DNA from: Rhodococcus jostii RHA1
GTDB taxonomy: Bacteria > Actinomycetota > Actinomycetes > Mycobacteriales > Mycobacteriaceae
Length of the DNA stretch: 64,000 nt
Reading direction: 5' to 3'
Assembly (NCBI RefSeq): GCF_000014565.1
Contig: NC_008268.1
Span: 5,460,501-5,524,500 of the forward strand
Shown here: piece by piece, positions 34,147-42,793 of the stretch
How positions within the stretch are numbered: position 1 is the first letter of the stretch
How the letters are laid out: every line of letters begins with the position of its first letter
Notes under the pieces: generated by a model
What the model was told of the DNA's origin: nothing
The model's input: the letters and a program-made list of their open reading frames with translations, nothing else
Database searches by the model: none
Translations under genes and position numbers: made by a program

Positions 34147-34207
34147 GGACACGGAGATGGCGAAGCCGGCGAACTGAGGACACGGAGATGGCGAAGCCGG
34201 CGAACTG
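34123..34207. repeat. Tandem 31-bp repeat of the PBP-paralogue 3' end
   Basis: The last codons of the PBP-like gene plus the next bases (unit starts GAGATGGCGAAGCCGG and ends TGAGGACACG) occur 2.7 times: 34123-34153, 34154-34184 and a partial 34185-34207. Only the first copy is coding; the extra copies repeat MAKPAN and the stop downstream. Confidence 0.9.
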
Positions 34208-34263
34208 GAGGGCGGGGCCGTCCACGCTGAGGGAGTAAGTGAGCAAGGGTAAGTTTCTACCTT

Positions 34264-35001
34264 GTGCCCCTGCTTGATATCGGTCTTCTCGTCGTAGCGG
34301 GGTTCTTCGCGGGACTGGTCGGCTTCGTCACCGGCCTGGCGTCCATCGTGTCGTATCCCGCACTCCTCGCGGTCGGTCTGCCGCCGGTGACCGCGAACGT
34401 CACCAACACGGTCGCGATGGTGGCGGTCGGCGTCGGCGCCTTGTCCAACTCGACGCGGGAGGTCGCCGACACCGGCCCCAAGCTGTGGCGCTGGGCGCTG
34501 TACTCGGCCGCGGGCGGCCTGGTCGGCGCGGGAATCCTGCTGGTGGCTCCGGCGGGGTCGTTCGAGGCGATCGTCCCGTTCATGGTGGCGTTCGCCGCGC
34601 TGGCGCTGCTGCTGCAACCCCGGCTCCGCGCGCTGGCGGGCGAGCGGGACATGCCACGCGCGTACTCGGTGTCGCTGTTCGTCGTCGCCATCTACGGCGG
34701 GTACTTCGGTGCCGGCGCCGGCGTGATCTTCCTGGCGATCGCCTTGATCCTCACCTCGGAGAAGATCTGGCGCGCGACCATCCTGAAGAGCTTCCTCCTG
34801 GGCGTCGCGAACCTGGTGGCGGCGATCGGGTTCGCGGTCTTCGGTCCCGTCCACTGGGGCGCCGCCGCCGCGATGGCGGTCGGCGCCCTGGCCGGTGGCT
34901 GGTGCGGGCCGCCCGTCGTCAGGCGGATACCACCGTCCGTCCTCCGCGTCGTCATCGCGATCGCGGGATTCGGGTTGGCCGTGTGGTTGTGGGTGCGCTG
35001 A
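34264..35001 (+). CDS. Sulfite exporter TauE/SafE family protein
   Basis: A 245-residue membrane protein with about eight helices and the two-fold TauE/SafE (DUF81) pattern: GFFAGLVGFVTGLASIVSYP with GLPPVTANVTNTVA in the first half and the related GGYFGAGAGVIFLAI with KSFLLGVANLVAAI in the second. Members export or import sulfur-containing anions such as sulfite, sulfoacetate or thiosulfate. It starts at GTG; TAAGTT ends 8 bases upstream, close to the leaderless spacing seen elsewhere, and no ribosome site is present. No sulfur gene is adjacent, so the substrate is open. Confidence 0.88.
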   Translation: MPLLDIGLLVVAGFFAGLVGFVTGLASIVSYPALLAVGLPPVTANVTNTVAMVAVGVGALSNSTREVADTGPKLWRWALYSAAGGLVGAGILLVAPAGSFEAIVPFMVAFAALALLLQPRLRALAGERDMPRAYSVSLFVVAIYGGYFGAGAGVIFLAIALILTSEKIWRATILKSFLLGVANLVAAIGFAVFGPVHWGAAAAMAVGALAGGWCGPPVVRRIPPSVLRVVIAIAGFGLAVWLWVR

Positions 35002-35020
35002 GACGACGCTCAGTGCATCG

Positions 35021-36493
35021 TCAGTGCACGCCCTTCATCAGACGCCGGATCCACGGTGAGCCGATGGCGAGGAGCACACCGACGGCGATCGAGCCCAGCC
35101 CGACCGCGGTGAAGTACGGGACTTCGTTGTTCTCGTCGTAGTAGCCGGCCAGTGTGCCCGCCATGGCGGTGCCCAGGGCGACGGACAGGAAGAACAACGC
35201 CACCATCTGGGTGTGGAAGGCCTCGGGCGCCAGTTTGGTCGACAGCGACAGCCCGACCGGGGACAGCAGCAGTTCGGCGAACGTGAACAGCAACAGGATT
35301 CCGGCCAGACCCAGCAGCGGTGCACTGTTCGCGCCGCCACCCGACATCGGGATGAACGCCAGGAACGCGATACCCATGATGACGGTGCCCGCCGCGAACT
35401 TGATCGGCGACGACGGCTGTCGAGGTCCGAGCTTCGTCCACGCGGCTGCGAAGACGCCCGCGAAAATGATGATGAAGACCGGGTTGATGGACTGCACCCA
35501 CGACGGCGGGAAGTCCCAGCCGAACAGGTTGCGGTCGAGTCGCTTGTCGGAGTACACCGCGACGGTGGTGAACTGCTGCTGGAACAGCGACCAGAACACC
35601 GCGCTGGCGATGAACATCGGGATGAACGCGTAGACGCGGCTGCGCTCGACGGCCGTGATGCGGCGGCTCGACAACATGATCGCGAAGTAGCCGATCGCCG
35701 CGACGATGGTGAGGCCGACCACGATGTCCGACATGTTGGCCGCGGTGATCACCCCGGTCAGGGACAGGGCCGCAATGACCACGACCGCGGCGGCGCCGAT
35801 CGCGATCCACTTGGGTCGCTGGGCGCGGGGGAGGGGATTGGGCGGTTCCGCACCGATGCCGCGGAGGTGCTTGCGGCCGAGTGTGTACTGGATCAGTCCG
35901 AGCGCCATGCCGATTGCGGCGAGCGCGAAGCCGGCGTGGAAGCCGATGGAGTCCTGCGCCCAGCCCGTCAGCAGCGGGCCGACGAGGGCGCCGAGATTGA
36001 TCCCCATGTAGAAGATGGAGAATCCGGCGTCCCGGCGCTCGTCGTTTTCGTCGTAGAGATCCCCGACGAGGGATGTGGCGTTGGCCTTGAGCCCGCCACT
36101 ACCGAATGCGACGCAGACCAGGCCGATTCCCACACCCCACAGTCCCGGGAACACGGCGAGGGCGATGTGGCCGAGCATGACGAGGATGGCGCTGTAGAAC
36201 AGGGTCCGTTCGGAGCCCAGGAGCCGGTCGGCGATCCAGGCTCCGAGAATGGTGGACAGATACACCGTGCCGCCGTAGGCGCCGACGATACTGGTCGCGG
36301 ACGATTCGGCGATTCCGAGGCCACCGTCGGCGGCCGAATAGTAAAGGTAGTAGATCAGGATGCCTTGCATCCCGTAGAAGGAGAATCGCTCCCACATCTC
36401 GACGCCGAACAGGTTCGCGAGGGCGGACGGCTGGCCGAAGAAGCCGCGGTCGGACCGCTTCTCGTCCCGGGCCGGATCGATGGTGTCACTCAT
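35021..36493 (-). CDS. POT/PTR family peptide:H+ symporter
   Basis: A 490-residue MFS-type transporter with about 14 predicted helices. The N-terminal FGVEMWERFSFYGMQGILIYYL carries the POT proton-coupling ExxER motif, GGTVYLSTILGAWIADRLLG is the second family signature, and FSIFYMGINLGALVGPLLTG the third. It imports di- and tripeptides. Its gene lies convergent with the TauE-family gene, 19 bases apart, and DUF3054 follows upstream in the same direction. Confidence 0.93.
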   Translation of the reverse strand: MSDTIDPARDEKRSDRGFFGQPSALANLFGVEMWERFSFYGMQGILIYYLYYSAADGGLGIAESSATSIVGAYGGTVYLSTILGAWIADRLLGSERTLFYSAILVMLGHIALAVFPGLWGVGIGLVCVAFGSGGLKANATSLVGDLYDENDERRDAGFSIFYMGINLGALVGPLLTGWAQDSIGFHAGFALAAIGMALGLIQYTLGRKHLRGIGAEPPNPLPRAQRPKWIAIGAAAVVVIAALSLTGVITAANMSDIVVGLTIVAAIGYFAIMLSSRRITAVERSRVYAFIPMFIASAVFWSLFQQQFTTVAVYSDKRLDRNLFGWDFPPSWVQSINPVFIIIFAGVFAAAWTKLGPRQPSSPIKFAAGTVIMGIAFLAFIPMSGGGANSAPLLGLAGILLLFTFAELLLSPVGLSLSTKLAPEAFHTQMVALFFLSVALGTAMAGTLAGYYDENNEVPYFTAVGLGSIAVGVLLAIGSPWIRRLMKGVH

Positions 36494-36549
36494 GGGAAAA
36501 CTGTCTCACCTCGAGCGGGTGTTCGTGTGCCGTCGGGGCGGATTCGCCG

Positions 36550-36930
36550 CTATCGGGTGGTGGCGCGCGACCTCGTCACGATCTTCGCGACGGCACGCCA
36601 GCCGAGGAGGAACACGGCGAGCACCGTGCCCGCCACGAGGACGAAACTGAACGCCGTTCCCTGGCCGCTGACGACGCGCAAGAGCATGCCCACCACGAGC
36701 GTCGACAGCCACACCGCGATGCCTGTCGGGACGATCAGGAACGCGTCGAACTTGTCGCGGTAGAGCGCGACGGTGGCGAGCCAGCCGACCGCGAGTCCGG
36801 TCAGGAACGGCCACGCCGTGGTGGCCAGACCTGTCAGGGCATTGGCTTCGTCGTGGCTGCGGCGGCCGATGGCACAGAACACGATCACGAGGACGACGTC
36901 CAGGGCCAGCGCGGGGAGGTACTTCTTCAC
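36550..36930 (-). CDS. DUF3054 family membrane protein
   Basis: A 126-residue protein with four hydrophobic helices: LALDVVLVIVFCAIGRRSH, an Ala/Thr-rich WPFLTGLAVGWL, a third with GIAVWLSTLVVGMLLR, and a fourth near FSFVLVAGTVLAVFLLGWR. This is the DUF3054 pattern, of unknown function and common in actinobacteria. It starts at GTG with TAGGCT ending 6 bases upstream, so its transcript is probably leaderless. Confidence 0.85.
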   Translation of the reverse strand: MKKYLPALALDVVLVIVFCAIGRRSHDEANALTGLATTAWPFLTGLAVGWLATVALYRDKFDAFLIVPTGIAVWLSTLVVGMLLRVVSGQGTAFSFVLVAGTVLAVFLLGWRAVAKIVTRSRATTR

Positions 36931-37000
36931 ACGGCCAGCCTAGAGGGGCCGCATTGCCGACGAGAGGTGGACTCATACCAACAGTGGACCGGGGAGAAAA

Positions 37001-37029
37001 TTGTACTCGGTCCAAGTTGGGGTTAGGGT
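37001..37029 (+). promoter_or_regulatory. Promoter with operator dyad for the TetR gene
   Basis: TTGTAC (37001-37006), a 17-base spacer and TAGGGT (37024-37029) form a clear -35/-10 pair; the ATG follows 6 bases after the -10, giving a leaderless transcript. The imperfect dyad ACTCGG-T-CCAAGT (37005-37017) lies in the spacer, well placed for autorepression by the TetR protein. Confidence 0.6.
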
Positions 37030-37035
37030 CGATTC

Positions 37036-37671
37036 ATGGCTGCGGAGAGCGGATCAGGTCTGCGCGTCGCGAAGAAGCACGAGACGTGGCGGACGTTGCA
37101 TGCGTGCGCCCTCGACCTGGTGGACACCCGCGGTTACGACGACGTCAGCGTCGAAGAGATCGCCGCCGCGGCGCGCGTGTCCAAGAGCACGCTGTTCAAT
37201 TACTTCGAGTCCAAGGAAGCGCTGCTCTTCGACCCCGGACCGGGTGACCGTGAGCGGTGGCAGAAGCTGGCTGACGAGCGTCCCGACGGCGAACCGATGT
37301 GGGTGTCGGTCCGTGAGATCATCCGCGCGAACATCGCCCACAACGCCGCCACCCTCACGGTGCAACGGCGGATACTGGATGCGGCGCCCCACCTCGCGCA
37401 GTCGACGAAGGCCGCCGGCGAGCGATTCCAGCAGTTCGTCCAGGAGTGGGTCGACGCCCGGGTCGGACCGGATCAGGTCGACTCGCTCTGCAGTGCGCTG
37501 CTCGTCAACACGGCGTTCGCCGTCCTGCGCACGGCGTATCTGCAGTGGCAGCCCGGCGACGACGCGCAGCGGTTCCTCGCGTTGCTGGATTCGGCGTTCG
37601 CGGAGATCGAGGCCGGGGTCCTCGACCTACCCCGGTCGCGGACCGGCGTCGCGTCCCATGAACGTCACTGA
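37036..37671 (+). CDS. TetR family transcriptional regulator
   Basis: A 211-residue regulator with a standard N-terminal TetR DNA-binding domain: LHACALDLVDTRGYDDVSVE, then EIAAAARVSKSTLFNYFESK (about residues 42-61). The C-terminal ligand domain is helical and lacks family-specific cues. The start is set by the leaderless promoter at 37001-37029. It overlaps the downstream flippase-like gene by 14 bases, so they are co-transcribed, and the regulator may control this membrane protein. Confidence 0.92.
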   Translation: MAAESGSGLRVAKKHETWRTLHACALDLVDTRGYDDVSVEEIAAAARVSKSTLFNYFESKEALLFDPGPGDRERWQKLADERPDGEPMWVSVREIIRANIAHNAATLTVQRRILDAAPHLAQSTKAAGERFQQFVQEWVDARVGPDQVDSLCSALLVNTAFAVLRTAYLQWQPGDDAQRFLALLDSAFAEIEAGVLDLPRSRTGVASHERH

Positions 37672-38689
37672 CGTGTGGCGCGGGCGCTCGATACCCAGGA
37701 CGGCGTTGGCGCTCGCCGCGGCCGGTGCACTGGCCGTCGAGGTTCTGGTGTTGAGTCCGTACATCGCGCGAGCGTCGGGCACGTTGCTGCACCCGCGGTG
37801 GCGCTGGCTCGTGCTGGCGGTGATCGCCGAGATCGCGTCGATGACGACGTTCGCGCGACTGCAGCGGCAACTGCTCGCGGCGGGTGGTCTCCGGGTGGCA
37901 CTCCATCGTTCGATCGCACTGACTTTCGCGTCCAACGCGCTGTCCGTCACGCTCCCGGCCGGACATCTCGTGTCTGCCGGATTCACGTTTCGGAGACTGC
38001 GCACGTGGGGCGCGAGCACGCCGCTGGTCGCCTGGACGATGCTCGCGTCGGGGATCATCAGTTCGCTCGCGCTCGGGGCCCTCGGAATTCTCGGGGCGAC
38101 CGTCGGCGTCCGGGTGCATGCCGATCCGCTCACCGTCGGCGGCGAGATCCTGGGAGTCGTCGGCCTCGCCTTCGCGATCCGGGAACTGGTGCGTCGACCG
38201 GAACTGCTCGCGCGTGCGGGGGATCGGGTGCTCGGCTGGGCCAACGCGTTCCTGCGGAGACCCGCGGCCTCGGGCGTCGAACGCGTCCGCGCCCTCGTCG
38301 AGCAACTGTCCCTCGTCCGGCCCCGCCCGCGGGACTGGGTGCTGGGCGGTGTGTTCGCGGGACTGAACTGGATCGGCGACCTGCTGTGCCTGATCGCCGC
38401 GTGCCGCGCGGTGGGCGTCACCGACGTCGGGATCGGCCTCGCGATGACGGCCTACGTCGCGGGCATGGCCGCGTCGAGCATCCCGCTGATTCCCGGCGGG
38501 ATCGGCGTCGTCGACGGCGCCCTGATCGTGGCGTTCGTCGCCGGCGGGCTGGGCACGGACGAGGCGACTGCCGCCGTGATGCTGTACCGGCTGATCAGCT
38601 TCGCGCTCATCGGCGCGATCGGGTGGGCAGTGCTGTTCGCCGCCAGGTATGCCCGTCGCACGACCGCGCCCCGTCGTCCGGGTGGATGA
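37658..38689 (+). CDS. Lysylphosphatidylglycerol synthase transmembrane-domain (UPF0104) protein
   Basis: A 343-residue membrane protein with about eight helices and the UPF0104/MprF flippase-domain signatures: ASNALSVTLPAGHLVSAGF in the first half and the C-terminal IPLIPGGIGVVDGALIVAF. It has no aminoacyl-transferase domain, so it resembles only the flippase part of MprF. Such proteins are thought to move lipids or polyprenyl-linked molecules across the membrane. The ATG at 37658 lies within the last codons of the TetR gene. A paralogue is at 43513-44646. Confidence 0.85.
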   Translation: MNVTDVWRGRSIPRTALALAAAGALAVEVLVLSPYIARASGTLLHPRWRWLVLAVIAEIASMTTFARLQRQLLAAGGLRVALHRSIALTFASNALSVTLPAGHLVSAGFTFRRLRTWGASTPLVAWTMLASGIISSLALGALGILGATVGVRVHADPLTVGGEILGVVGLAFAIRELVRRPELLARAGDRVLGWANAFLRRPAASGVERVRALVEQLSLVRPRPRDWVLGGVFAGLNWIGDLLCLIAACRAVGVTDVGIGLAMTAYVAGMAASSIPLIPGGIGVVDGALIVAFVAGGLGTDEATAAVMLYRLISFALIGAIGWAVLFAARYARRTTAPRRPGG

Positions 38690-38712
38690 CGGGGCGTGTG
38701 GTGCGGGTGGGG

Positions 38713-39267
38713 TCAGGCCTGCAGGCCGGCCTCGATCTCGAGGGTGATGGTGATCTTGTCGCCGACGACGGCTCCGCCGCCTTCGAGGGGCATGTCGATG
38801 GTGATGCCGAAGTCCTTGCGGTTGAGGACGGTGGTGGCTTCGAAGCCGGCGACCGGTCCGTTGCCCATGCCGGGGTTGACGCCGTTGAACTCGAGGGCGA
38901 GCTCGACGGGGCGGGTGACGCCGTGGAGGGTGAATTCGCCCTCGACCACGTAGTCGTCGCCCTTGGCGCGGACGGCGGTGGAGGTGAAGGTGGCGGTGGG
39001 GTACTGCTCGGCGTCGAAGAAGTCGGCGGACTTGATGTGGGCGTCGCGGTCGGTGTTCTTGGTGTCGATGGACGCGACCTGGATTTCGGCGGTGACGGCG
39101 GCGGTGCCGTCCTCGGCGACGGTGATCGCGCCGGTGAAGTCGTTGAAGGTGCCGCGGACCTTGCTGACCATCAGGTGGCGGACGGAGAAGCCGACGGTGG
39201 AGTGGACGGTGTCGATGGCCCAGGTTCCGGCGGTGAGGTTGGGCAGGGTGGCGGTGGCGGTGGTCAT
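38713..39267 (-). CDS. YceI family protein
   Basis: A 184-residue lipocalin-like protein: LTAGTWAIDTVHSTVGFSVRHL at the N-terminus and a series of beta strands (VRGTFNDFTGAITVAED, SADFFDAEQYPTATF, LTLHGVTRPV-type segment) typical of YceI, which binds polyisoprenoids or long amphiphilic molecules. There is no signal peptide, so unlike E. coli YceI it is cytoplasmic. GAGGAG precedes the ATG at 39267. The dyad at 39294-39329 lies just upstream and the TetR gene is next in the same direction. Confidence 0.92.
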   Translation of the reverse strand: MTTATATLPNLTAGTWAIDTVHSTVGFSVRHLMVSKVRGTFNDFTGAITVAEDGTAAVTAEIQVASIDTKNTDRDAHIKSADFFDAEQYPTATFTSTAVRAKGDDYVVEGEFTLHGVTRPVELALEFNGVNPGMGNGPVAGFEATTVLNRKDFGITIDMPLEGGGAVVGDKITITLEIEAGLQA

Positions 39268-39293
39268 GTGAACTCCTCGGAGCGTCGACTCAA

Positions 39294-39329
39294 ATAGTTG
39301 AATGTTCAAGTTCTTGTAGCTTCAACTAT
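39294..39329. promoter_or_regulatory. Candidate operator before the YceI gene
   Basis: ATAGTTGAA (39294-39302) and TTCAACTAT (39321-39329) form a widely spaced inverted repeat, with a second shorter palindrome TTGAA-TG-TTCAA (39299-39310) nested in it. A TetR-type regulator such as the neighbouring one is a likely binder. Confidence 0.5.
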
Positions 39330-39418
39330 GAACCCGGAGAATTTCTTCCGCAACCCGAATGTGATGCCTGTCACACGACGCAGGTGAGTGGCGCGGTGTG
39401 GCCGGGTCGCTTTCTCAC

Positions 39419-39997
39419 TCACGTGGGGGGAGGCAGGCAGGCGCGTGCCGCGGCAAGGACCGTGGCGCCGGCGGCATCGAGTGGTTCGGTGCTGCGCAGT
39501 GCACGCGCGAGGACGAATGCCCCCTCCAGGCTGGTGACGAATCCCAGGATCAGGCGCCTCGCATCGGCCTCGTCGAATCCGCGCTCGCGCAGCAGCGCGC
39601 TCCCCGACTCGATCCAGCTCGTGAACACGTCCGCTGTGGCCACGCGAAGCACCTCGTTGGTGCTCGCGACCTCGAGCGCGACCGTGGCGATGGGGCAGGC
39701 GTCCGCGTAGTCGGTGGCCACCAGGGTCTCGCCCGCCAGCCGGAACCCCACCTCGATCCCTTCGAGGATGTCGGGATGCGCGTCGAGGATGGAGAAGACC
39801 AGCCGGGCGTACTCCTCGCCCGACGAGCGGATGACCTCCTCGCCGAGTTGCTGTTTGCCGCCGGGGAAGAAGTGGTAGATCGACCCGAACGGTGCGCGGG
39901 CCTCCGTGGCGACCTGCTTGAGGCCGGTCCCGGTGTAGCCGTTGCGGCGGAAGAGGTCGCTGCTGGTGCCGAGGATCCGGGCCTTCGTGTCGTTCAC
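39419..39997 (-). CDS. TetR family transcriptional regulator (LmrA/YxaF-like)
   Basis: A 192-residue TetR protein. The DNA-binding domain (residues 1-55) reads TKARILGTSSDLFRRNGYTG, then GLKQVATEARAPFGSIYHFF. FPGGKQQLGEEV and the C-terminal pattern with a conserved DACPIATVALE resemble the LmrA/YxaF-like group that binds flavonoid-like or aromatic compounds. It starts at GTG after GAGGGCAGGAAA. It lies between the divergent hydrolase gene and the YceI gene and may regulate both. Confidence 0.9.
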   Translation of the reverse strand: MNDTKARILGTSSDLFRRNGYTGTGLKQVATEARAPFGSIYHFFPGGKQQLGEEVIRSSGEEYARLVFSILDAHPDILEGIEVGFRLAGETLVATDYADACPIATVALEVASTNEVLRVATADVFTSWIESGSALLRERGFDEADARRLILGFVTSLEGAFVLARALRSTEPLDAAGATVLAAARACLPPPT

Positions 39998-40084
39998 TTT
40001 CCTGCCCTCCGACCGTTGCGCTGGGTGCGTATCTCATCGTAACGTGATTCTCAGTAGAACGATCTATCAAATGGAGTGAGCGCC

Positions 40085-40915
40085 GTGAAACAGATCGAGC
40101 TGTCCGCGGGCACCGTCGAGTATCGGGACACCGGGGGCGACGGCCCCGTCCTCGTGTTCATCTCCGGGCTGACCATCGACGGCACCGTGTGGCGACACGT
40201 GGTGGAGCAACTCGCCCCGGACTTCCGCTGCATCGTCCCGAACCTCCCGCTCGGCGCGCACCGCATTCCGATGCGCGAGGACGCCGACCTCTCGCTACGC
40301 GGACTCGGACTGCTCATCGGCGAATTCCTCGAACGGCTCGACCTCGCGGACGTCACACTCGTGCAGAACGACTGGGGTGGCGCGCAGGTGCTGATCGCCC
40401 TCGGCGACTCGAGCCGCATCGGGGCTCTCGTCCTCACCCCGTGTGAGGCGTTCGACAATTATCCGCCCGGAATTCCCGGTCGCGCAATCGGTCTCGCGGT
40501 GGCGATCCCCGGTGGTCTGGCGTTGACCATGCACGCGCTGCGATTCCGGGCGATGCGCCGGGCGCCCGCTGGTTGGGGCTGGATGAGCAAGCGGCCCGTA
40601 CCGAAGTCGGTGATGGACGGGTGGTTCCGGCCCGCGACCACCGACCGCCTGGTGCGACGAGATCTGCGCAAGTACACGACCTCGGTGCCACCGAAGTCGA
40701 CGCTGCGGGAGTGGGCGGAAGCGAACCGGAGCTTCGACCGTCCGGTCCTCGTGCTGTGGGCCGTCGAGGACAAGGTGATGCCCCGCGACCACGGCCGGCG
40801 CCTGGCCGAGCTGTACCCGCACGCCGAACTGCAGGAGGTCGAGGACAGCTACACGTTGATGCCCGAGGATCGCCCGGACGTGGTCGCGGAGGCTCTGCGG
40901 CTTCGCCGCCCGTGA
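40085..40915 (+). CDS. Alpha/beta hydrolase with Asp nucleophile position (dehalogenase/epoxide hydrolase-like)
   Basis: A 276-residue alpha/beta hydrolase. The nucleophile elbow reads QNDWGG with Asp96, as in haloalkane dehalogenases and epoxide hydrolases, and DKVMP is the acid region. The C-terminal segment that normally carries the catalytic His (DSGHF--EDxP) reads DSYTLMPEDRP, with Thr257 at the His position, so hydrolysis by the usual mechanism is doubtful. GTG at 40085 follows GGAG at 8 bases; GTG at 40076 is an alternative. Its last codons and TGA stop lie in the palindrome at 40910. Confidence 0.82.
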   Translation: MKQIELSAGTVEYRDTGGDGPVLVFISGLTIDGTVWRHVVEQLAPDFRCIVPNLPLGAHRIPMREDADLSLRGLGLLIGEFLERLDLADVTLVQNDWGGAQVLIALGDSSRIGALVLTPCEAFDNYPPGIPGRAIGLAVAIPGGLALTMHALRFRAMRRAPAGWGWMSKRPVPKSVMDGWFRPATTDRLVRRDLRKYTTSVPPKSTLREWAEANRSFDRPVLVLWAVEDKVMPRDHGRRLAELYPHAELQEVEDSYTLMPEDRPDVVAEALRLRRP

Positions 40916-40953
40916 GTACTTGTTAACCGCGGGAGGTTAACAAGTACTCACGG
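40910..40953. repeat. Dispersed palindrome, copy 3
   Basis: Arms of 19 bases, CCGTGAGTACTTGTTAACC (40910-40928) and its exact complement (40935-40953). It lies between convergent genes and supplies stops to both: TGA (40913-40915) for the hydrolase and, on the minus strand, TAA (40937-40939) for leuA, whose C-terminal VSTC is repeat-encoded. GCGGCTTCGCC precedes the arm, as in copy 4. Confidence 0.9.
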
Positions 40954-42640
40954 CTCGGTACACCGCCCGGATCGCGGAGGCCGTCACCGACTGATGTGAG
41001 CCCATGCCCCACACCGTCCGATCCCCGACGCGGCACTCCGCCAACGTGATCGCCGCGCTGTCGCGGCCCGACCTCTGCGAGTGCTGGGTGAGGGAGAGGA
41101 CGTCGACGTCCTTGCCCTTCGACGCGAGGACGTGGGTCATCGCCTCGACAGGGCCGGTGGCGACCGCCTCGCCCGACACTTCCACGCCGTCGACGTCGAA
41201 CACGACGAACAGCCGGTCGCCGTCCGGGCCGTGCTCGACGGACCACCGGCCGAGGCCGCCCCGGTACCCGTACTCGGCGCAGAACAGCGTCCACAGTTCC
41301 TCGGCGGTGATCTCGAGCCCCGACGAGTCCGCCGCCTCCTGCACCTTCGCGGCGAAGTCGATCTGGAGCCGCCGCGGCAGTGTGACGCCGTATTCGCTCT
41401 GCAGCAGGTGCGCGATGCCGCCCTTGCCGGATTGGCTGTTGATGCGGATGACGGCCTGGTAATCGCGTCCCACGTCCGCCGGGTCGATCGGCAAGTACGG
41501 CACAGCCCACGGTGCGGTTTCCGCATCCAGCCCGGCTGCCGCCGCGGACGCCCGATGCTCCGCGAATCCCTTCTTGATAGCATCCTGATGGGTGCCGGAG
41601 AACGCCGTGTACACGAGGTCGCCGCCGTAGGGGTGCCGTTCGTGGACGGGAATCCTGTTGCAGTACTCCACGGTTCGCCGCACGGTGTCGATGTCCGAGA
41701 GGTCGATCATCGGGTCGACGCCCTGCGCGTGCAGATTCAGGGCCAACGTCACCAGATCGACGTTGCCGGTCCTCTCACCGTTGCCGAACAGGCAGCCCTC
41801 GACCCGCTGCGCACCCGCCAGCACCGCCAGTTCGGCGCAGGCGACCCCGGTGCCGCGGTCGTTGTGCGGGTGCACCGACAGGATGACCGAATCCCTCCGC
41901 TCCAGATGCCGGTGCATGTATTCGATCTGGTCGGCATACACGTTGGGTGTCGAGACCTCCACCGTGGCGGGCAGATTGTGGATCACCGGACGGTCGGGGC
42001 TCGCGTCCCACAGCCGGGTCAGGCTGTTGCACACGTCGAGCACGAAGTCCGGTTCGGTCAGGTTGAACACCTCGGGTGAGAACTCGAAGCGTCGGCCCGG
42101 ATGGTCACCGGCGCCGCGTGCCACCTCCTGCGCTGCATCGAAGATCAACCGGTGCAGCGCTTTCCGATCCCTGCCGAGAACGACGGAGCGCCACGTCGGC
42201 GCCGTCGCCGTGTACATGTGCACCACGACGTTCGGCAGTCCCTCGACCGACTCGTACGTCCTGGCGATCAGATCGTCGCGGGCCGCGGTGAAGACGACGA
42301 TCGTCACGTCCTCGGGCACCAGGTCCAGACGCACGAGGTCGCGGACGAAGTCGAAGTCGGTCTGGCTCGCTGACGGGTATCCGACCTCGATCTCCTTGTA
42401 GCCGATCGAGATCAGCAGTTCGAAGAATCTGCGTTTGCGCTCCGGATCCATCGGCTCGGCGAGGGCCTGGTTGCCGTCGCGCAGATCGACGGGCACCCAC
42501 AGCGGGGCGGTGGCAGTGCGTTGCGCCGGCCAGGTGCGGTCGAGGTCGGGGACGGGAACGCGGTCCCAGATCGCGCGGTAGCGATCGGAGGGCATCGGCG
42601 AGGGTTGCTGGTTGTTCCATGTGGGGACGGTGCCGGTCAT
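40937..42640 (-). CDS. leuA: 2-isopropylmalate synthase
   Basis: About 567 residues; catalyses the first committed step of leucine synthesis, joining acetyl-CoA to 2-oxoisovalerate. The catalytic barrel has [16 protein letters not shown] (metal and catalytic residues), [32 protein letters not shown] with the metal-binding HPH and [11 protein letters not shown]; the C-terminal part is the leucine-binding regulatory domain. It is of the long actinobacterial type. AGGAGAAG precedes the ATG at 42640. Expression is probably attenuated by the Leu-rich leader at 42714-42758. The final residues AVSTC come from the palindrome at 40910. Confidence 0.95.
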   Translation of the reverse strand: MTGTVPTWNNQQPSPMPSDRYRAIWDRVPVPDLDRTWPAQRTATAPLWVPVDLRDGNQALAEPMDPERKRRFFELLISIGYKEIEVGYPSASQTDFDFVRDLVRLDLVPEDVTIVVFTAARDDLIARTYESVEGLPNVVVHMYTATAPTWRSVVLGRDRKALHRLIFDAAQEVARGAGDHPGRRFEFSPEVFNLTEPDFVLDVCNSLTRLWDASPDRPVIHNLPATVEVSTPNVYADQIEYMHRHLERRDSVILSVHPHNDRGTGVACAELAVLAGAQRVEGCLFGNGERTGNVDLVTLALNLHAQGVDPMIDLSDIDTVRRTVEYCNRIPVHERHPYGGDLVYTAFSGTHQDAIKKGFAEHRASAAAAGLDAETAPWAVPYLPIDPADVGRDYQAVIRINSQSGKGGIAHLLQSEYGVTLPRRLQIDFAAKVQEAADSSGLEITAEELWTLFCAEYGYRGGLGRWSVEHGPDGDRLFVVFDVDGVEVSGEAVATGPVEAMTHVLASKGKDVDVLSLTQHSQRSGRDSAAITLAECRVGDRTVWGMGSHQSVTASAIRAVYRAVSTC

Positions 42641-42713
42641 GACGGTCTTCTCCTGGGAAATGGGATGCACGAGACGACCGACGCGGCGAAACCCCGCGGC
42701 AGGGTGCCGGCCT

Positions 42714-42758
42714 TCAGGCCCCGCCGCGGCAGTGGAGGAGAAGTCCACGGAACGCCAC
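42714..42758 (-). CDS. leuL: leuA leader peptide (attenuator)
   Basis: A 14-codon frame [14 protein letters not shown] with three consecutive leucine codons (CTT CTC CTC), followed by inverted repeats (GGCCTGAAGGCC at the stop; GCCGCGG-rich stems after it) before leuA. The GTG is the predicted transcription start: TAGTCT ends 6 bases upstream, so the leader is leaderless. It resembles, as I recall it, the C. glutamicum leuA leader (Leu run followed by RGG). Leucine shortage would stall ribosomes on the Leu codons and change the RNA fold to allow leuA expression. Too short for ordinary ORF calling. Confidence 0.75.
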   Translation of the reverse strand: MAFRGLLLHCRGGA

Positions 42759-42764
42759 GGCGCT

Positions 42765-42793
42765 AGACTAGGAGAAAATCACTCATCAGACAA
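42765..42793 (-). promoter_or_regulatory. leuL-leuA promoter
   Basis: On the minus strand TTGTCT (42793-42788) and TAGTCT (42770-42765) are separated by exactly 17 bases; the expected start point is the G of the leader GTG at 42758. The -35 region overlaps the TCAG-N5-CTGA dyad at 42787-42799 that also lies before the divergent GntR gene. Confidence 0.75.
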
